Source: Fennellomyces sp. T-0311 (lineage: Eukaryota; Mucoromycota; Mucoromycetes; Mucorales; Lichtheimiaceae). Taken from it: DNA of 58,418 nt. This document shows positions 58,138-58,418 of this stretch, in pieces (the stretch's first letter is position 1; each line of letters starts with the position of its first letter). A model generated the notes under the pieces. That model searched no databases. It was not told the origin of the DNA and saw only the letters and a program-made list of their open reading frames with translations. Location: the NCBI GenBank assembly GCA_025266875.1, contig JALLLT010000089.1, positions 1 to 58,418 on the forward strand. Direction: 5' to 3'. A program made the position numbers and the translations under genes.

Positions 58138-58418
58138 ATCAAAACCACAGGTCCGTCGAGGTCCGCGCAAGTCCAGTGAGGTCCTAGAATTTAAACACAG
58201 AAAAGAATTTTAGGTGCACGTACAAATCTTTTTTATGGAAAAATATGTGCATATTTTTACCTGAGGTCCACAGACATATGCACCTTAGTTTTGTTACATT
58301 TTACTTCTTTAATCTAGAATCATTTCTTGCATGACCACCATGTCTGGTTCAATTTCGATGATTTTGGTAATCAAGCAAACAGAGATTGAATTCCCTCATG
58401 CATATACAATAGTTGTGT
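58138..58418. other. Unassigned end of window
   Basis: Begins with aggtcc-rich repeats (aggtccgtcgaggtccgcg) replacing Merlin sequence, possibly the terminus of a further insertion. No gene seen. Confidence 0.3.

Overview
This window looks like a stretch of a filamentous fungal nuclear genome made almost entirely of transposable elements, many nested in one another. The eukaryotic nature is clear: reading frames of transposases are restored across short GT...AG introns (mostly 50-80 bp), and the element families (hAT, Merlin, MULE, KDZ, Tc1/mariner, pogo, PIF/Harbinger, Ty3/gypsy, DIRS) are eukaryotic. KDZ plus MULE-OTU plus tiny introns suggests an early-diverging fungus (Mucoromycota-like), but this is inference. 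I recognised no housekeeping gene, tRNA, rRNA or CRISPR array.

Layout. 1-5467: hAT element whose left end lies outside the window; its transposase gene is broken by a 1439-bp non-autonomous hAT element (8-bp target duplication) and by an amber codon. 5850-8467: Ty3/gypsy remnant on the minus strand (decayed integrase, an intact extra ORF where env would sit, one LTR). 8468-11072: Merlin element. 11073-20535: a SWIM-type MULE gene split by a 5.5-kb MULE (11243-16772) that carries a USP-like cysteine-peptidase region; a SWIM fragment of another MULE follows. 20635-20824: pogo-like MITE. 21615-27926: MULE with FAR1-like, DDE, SWIM and a separate OTU protease gene, flanked by a perfect 9-bp duplication and invaded by an element with an intact 759-aa IS630/Tc1-like transposase. 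27945-33878: KDZ element with ~370-bp terminal inverted repeats and a near-perfect 8-bp duplication. 33887-34730: DIRS RNase H fragment. 34919-39841: two different Tc1-like elements around a truncated Merlin copy. 40166-40678: stand-alone HTH protein. 40697-43678: PIF/Harbinger element. ~44090-45815: a large fold-back palindrome. 47145-48633: second member of the odd Tc1-like family. 48634-52300: hairpins, a hAT end, a palindromic minisatellite, an orphan ORF and a solo LTR. 52305-55687: second KDZ transposase. 55921-58137: pogo-like transposase broken by a third Merlin copy.

The most interesting points are (i) a Tc1-like protein family that has lost two of three catalytic residues in both copies here, one copy ending in 188 bp that are 98% identical to the terminus of a deeply diverged, catalytically intact Tc1-like element; (ii) that intact element's long Arg-Gly repeat domain; (iii) two MULEs in one locus with two unrelated deubiquitinase-type peptidase folds; (iv) the fold-back palindrome; and (v) a recurring C-to-T/G-to-A pattern behind many of the stop codons. 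Exon joins were read by eye from frame continuity and splice signals, not from transcripts.
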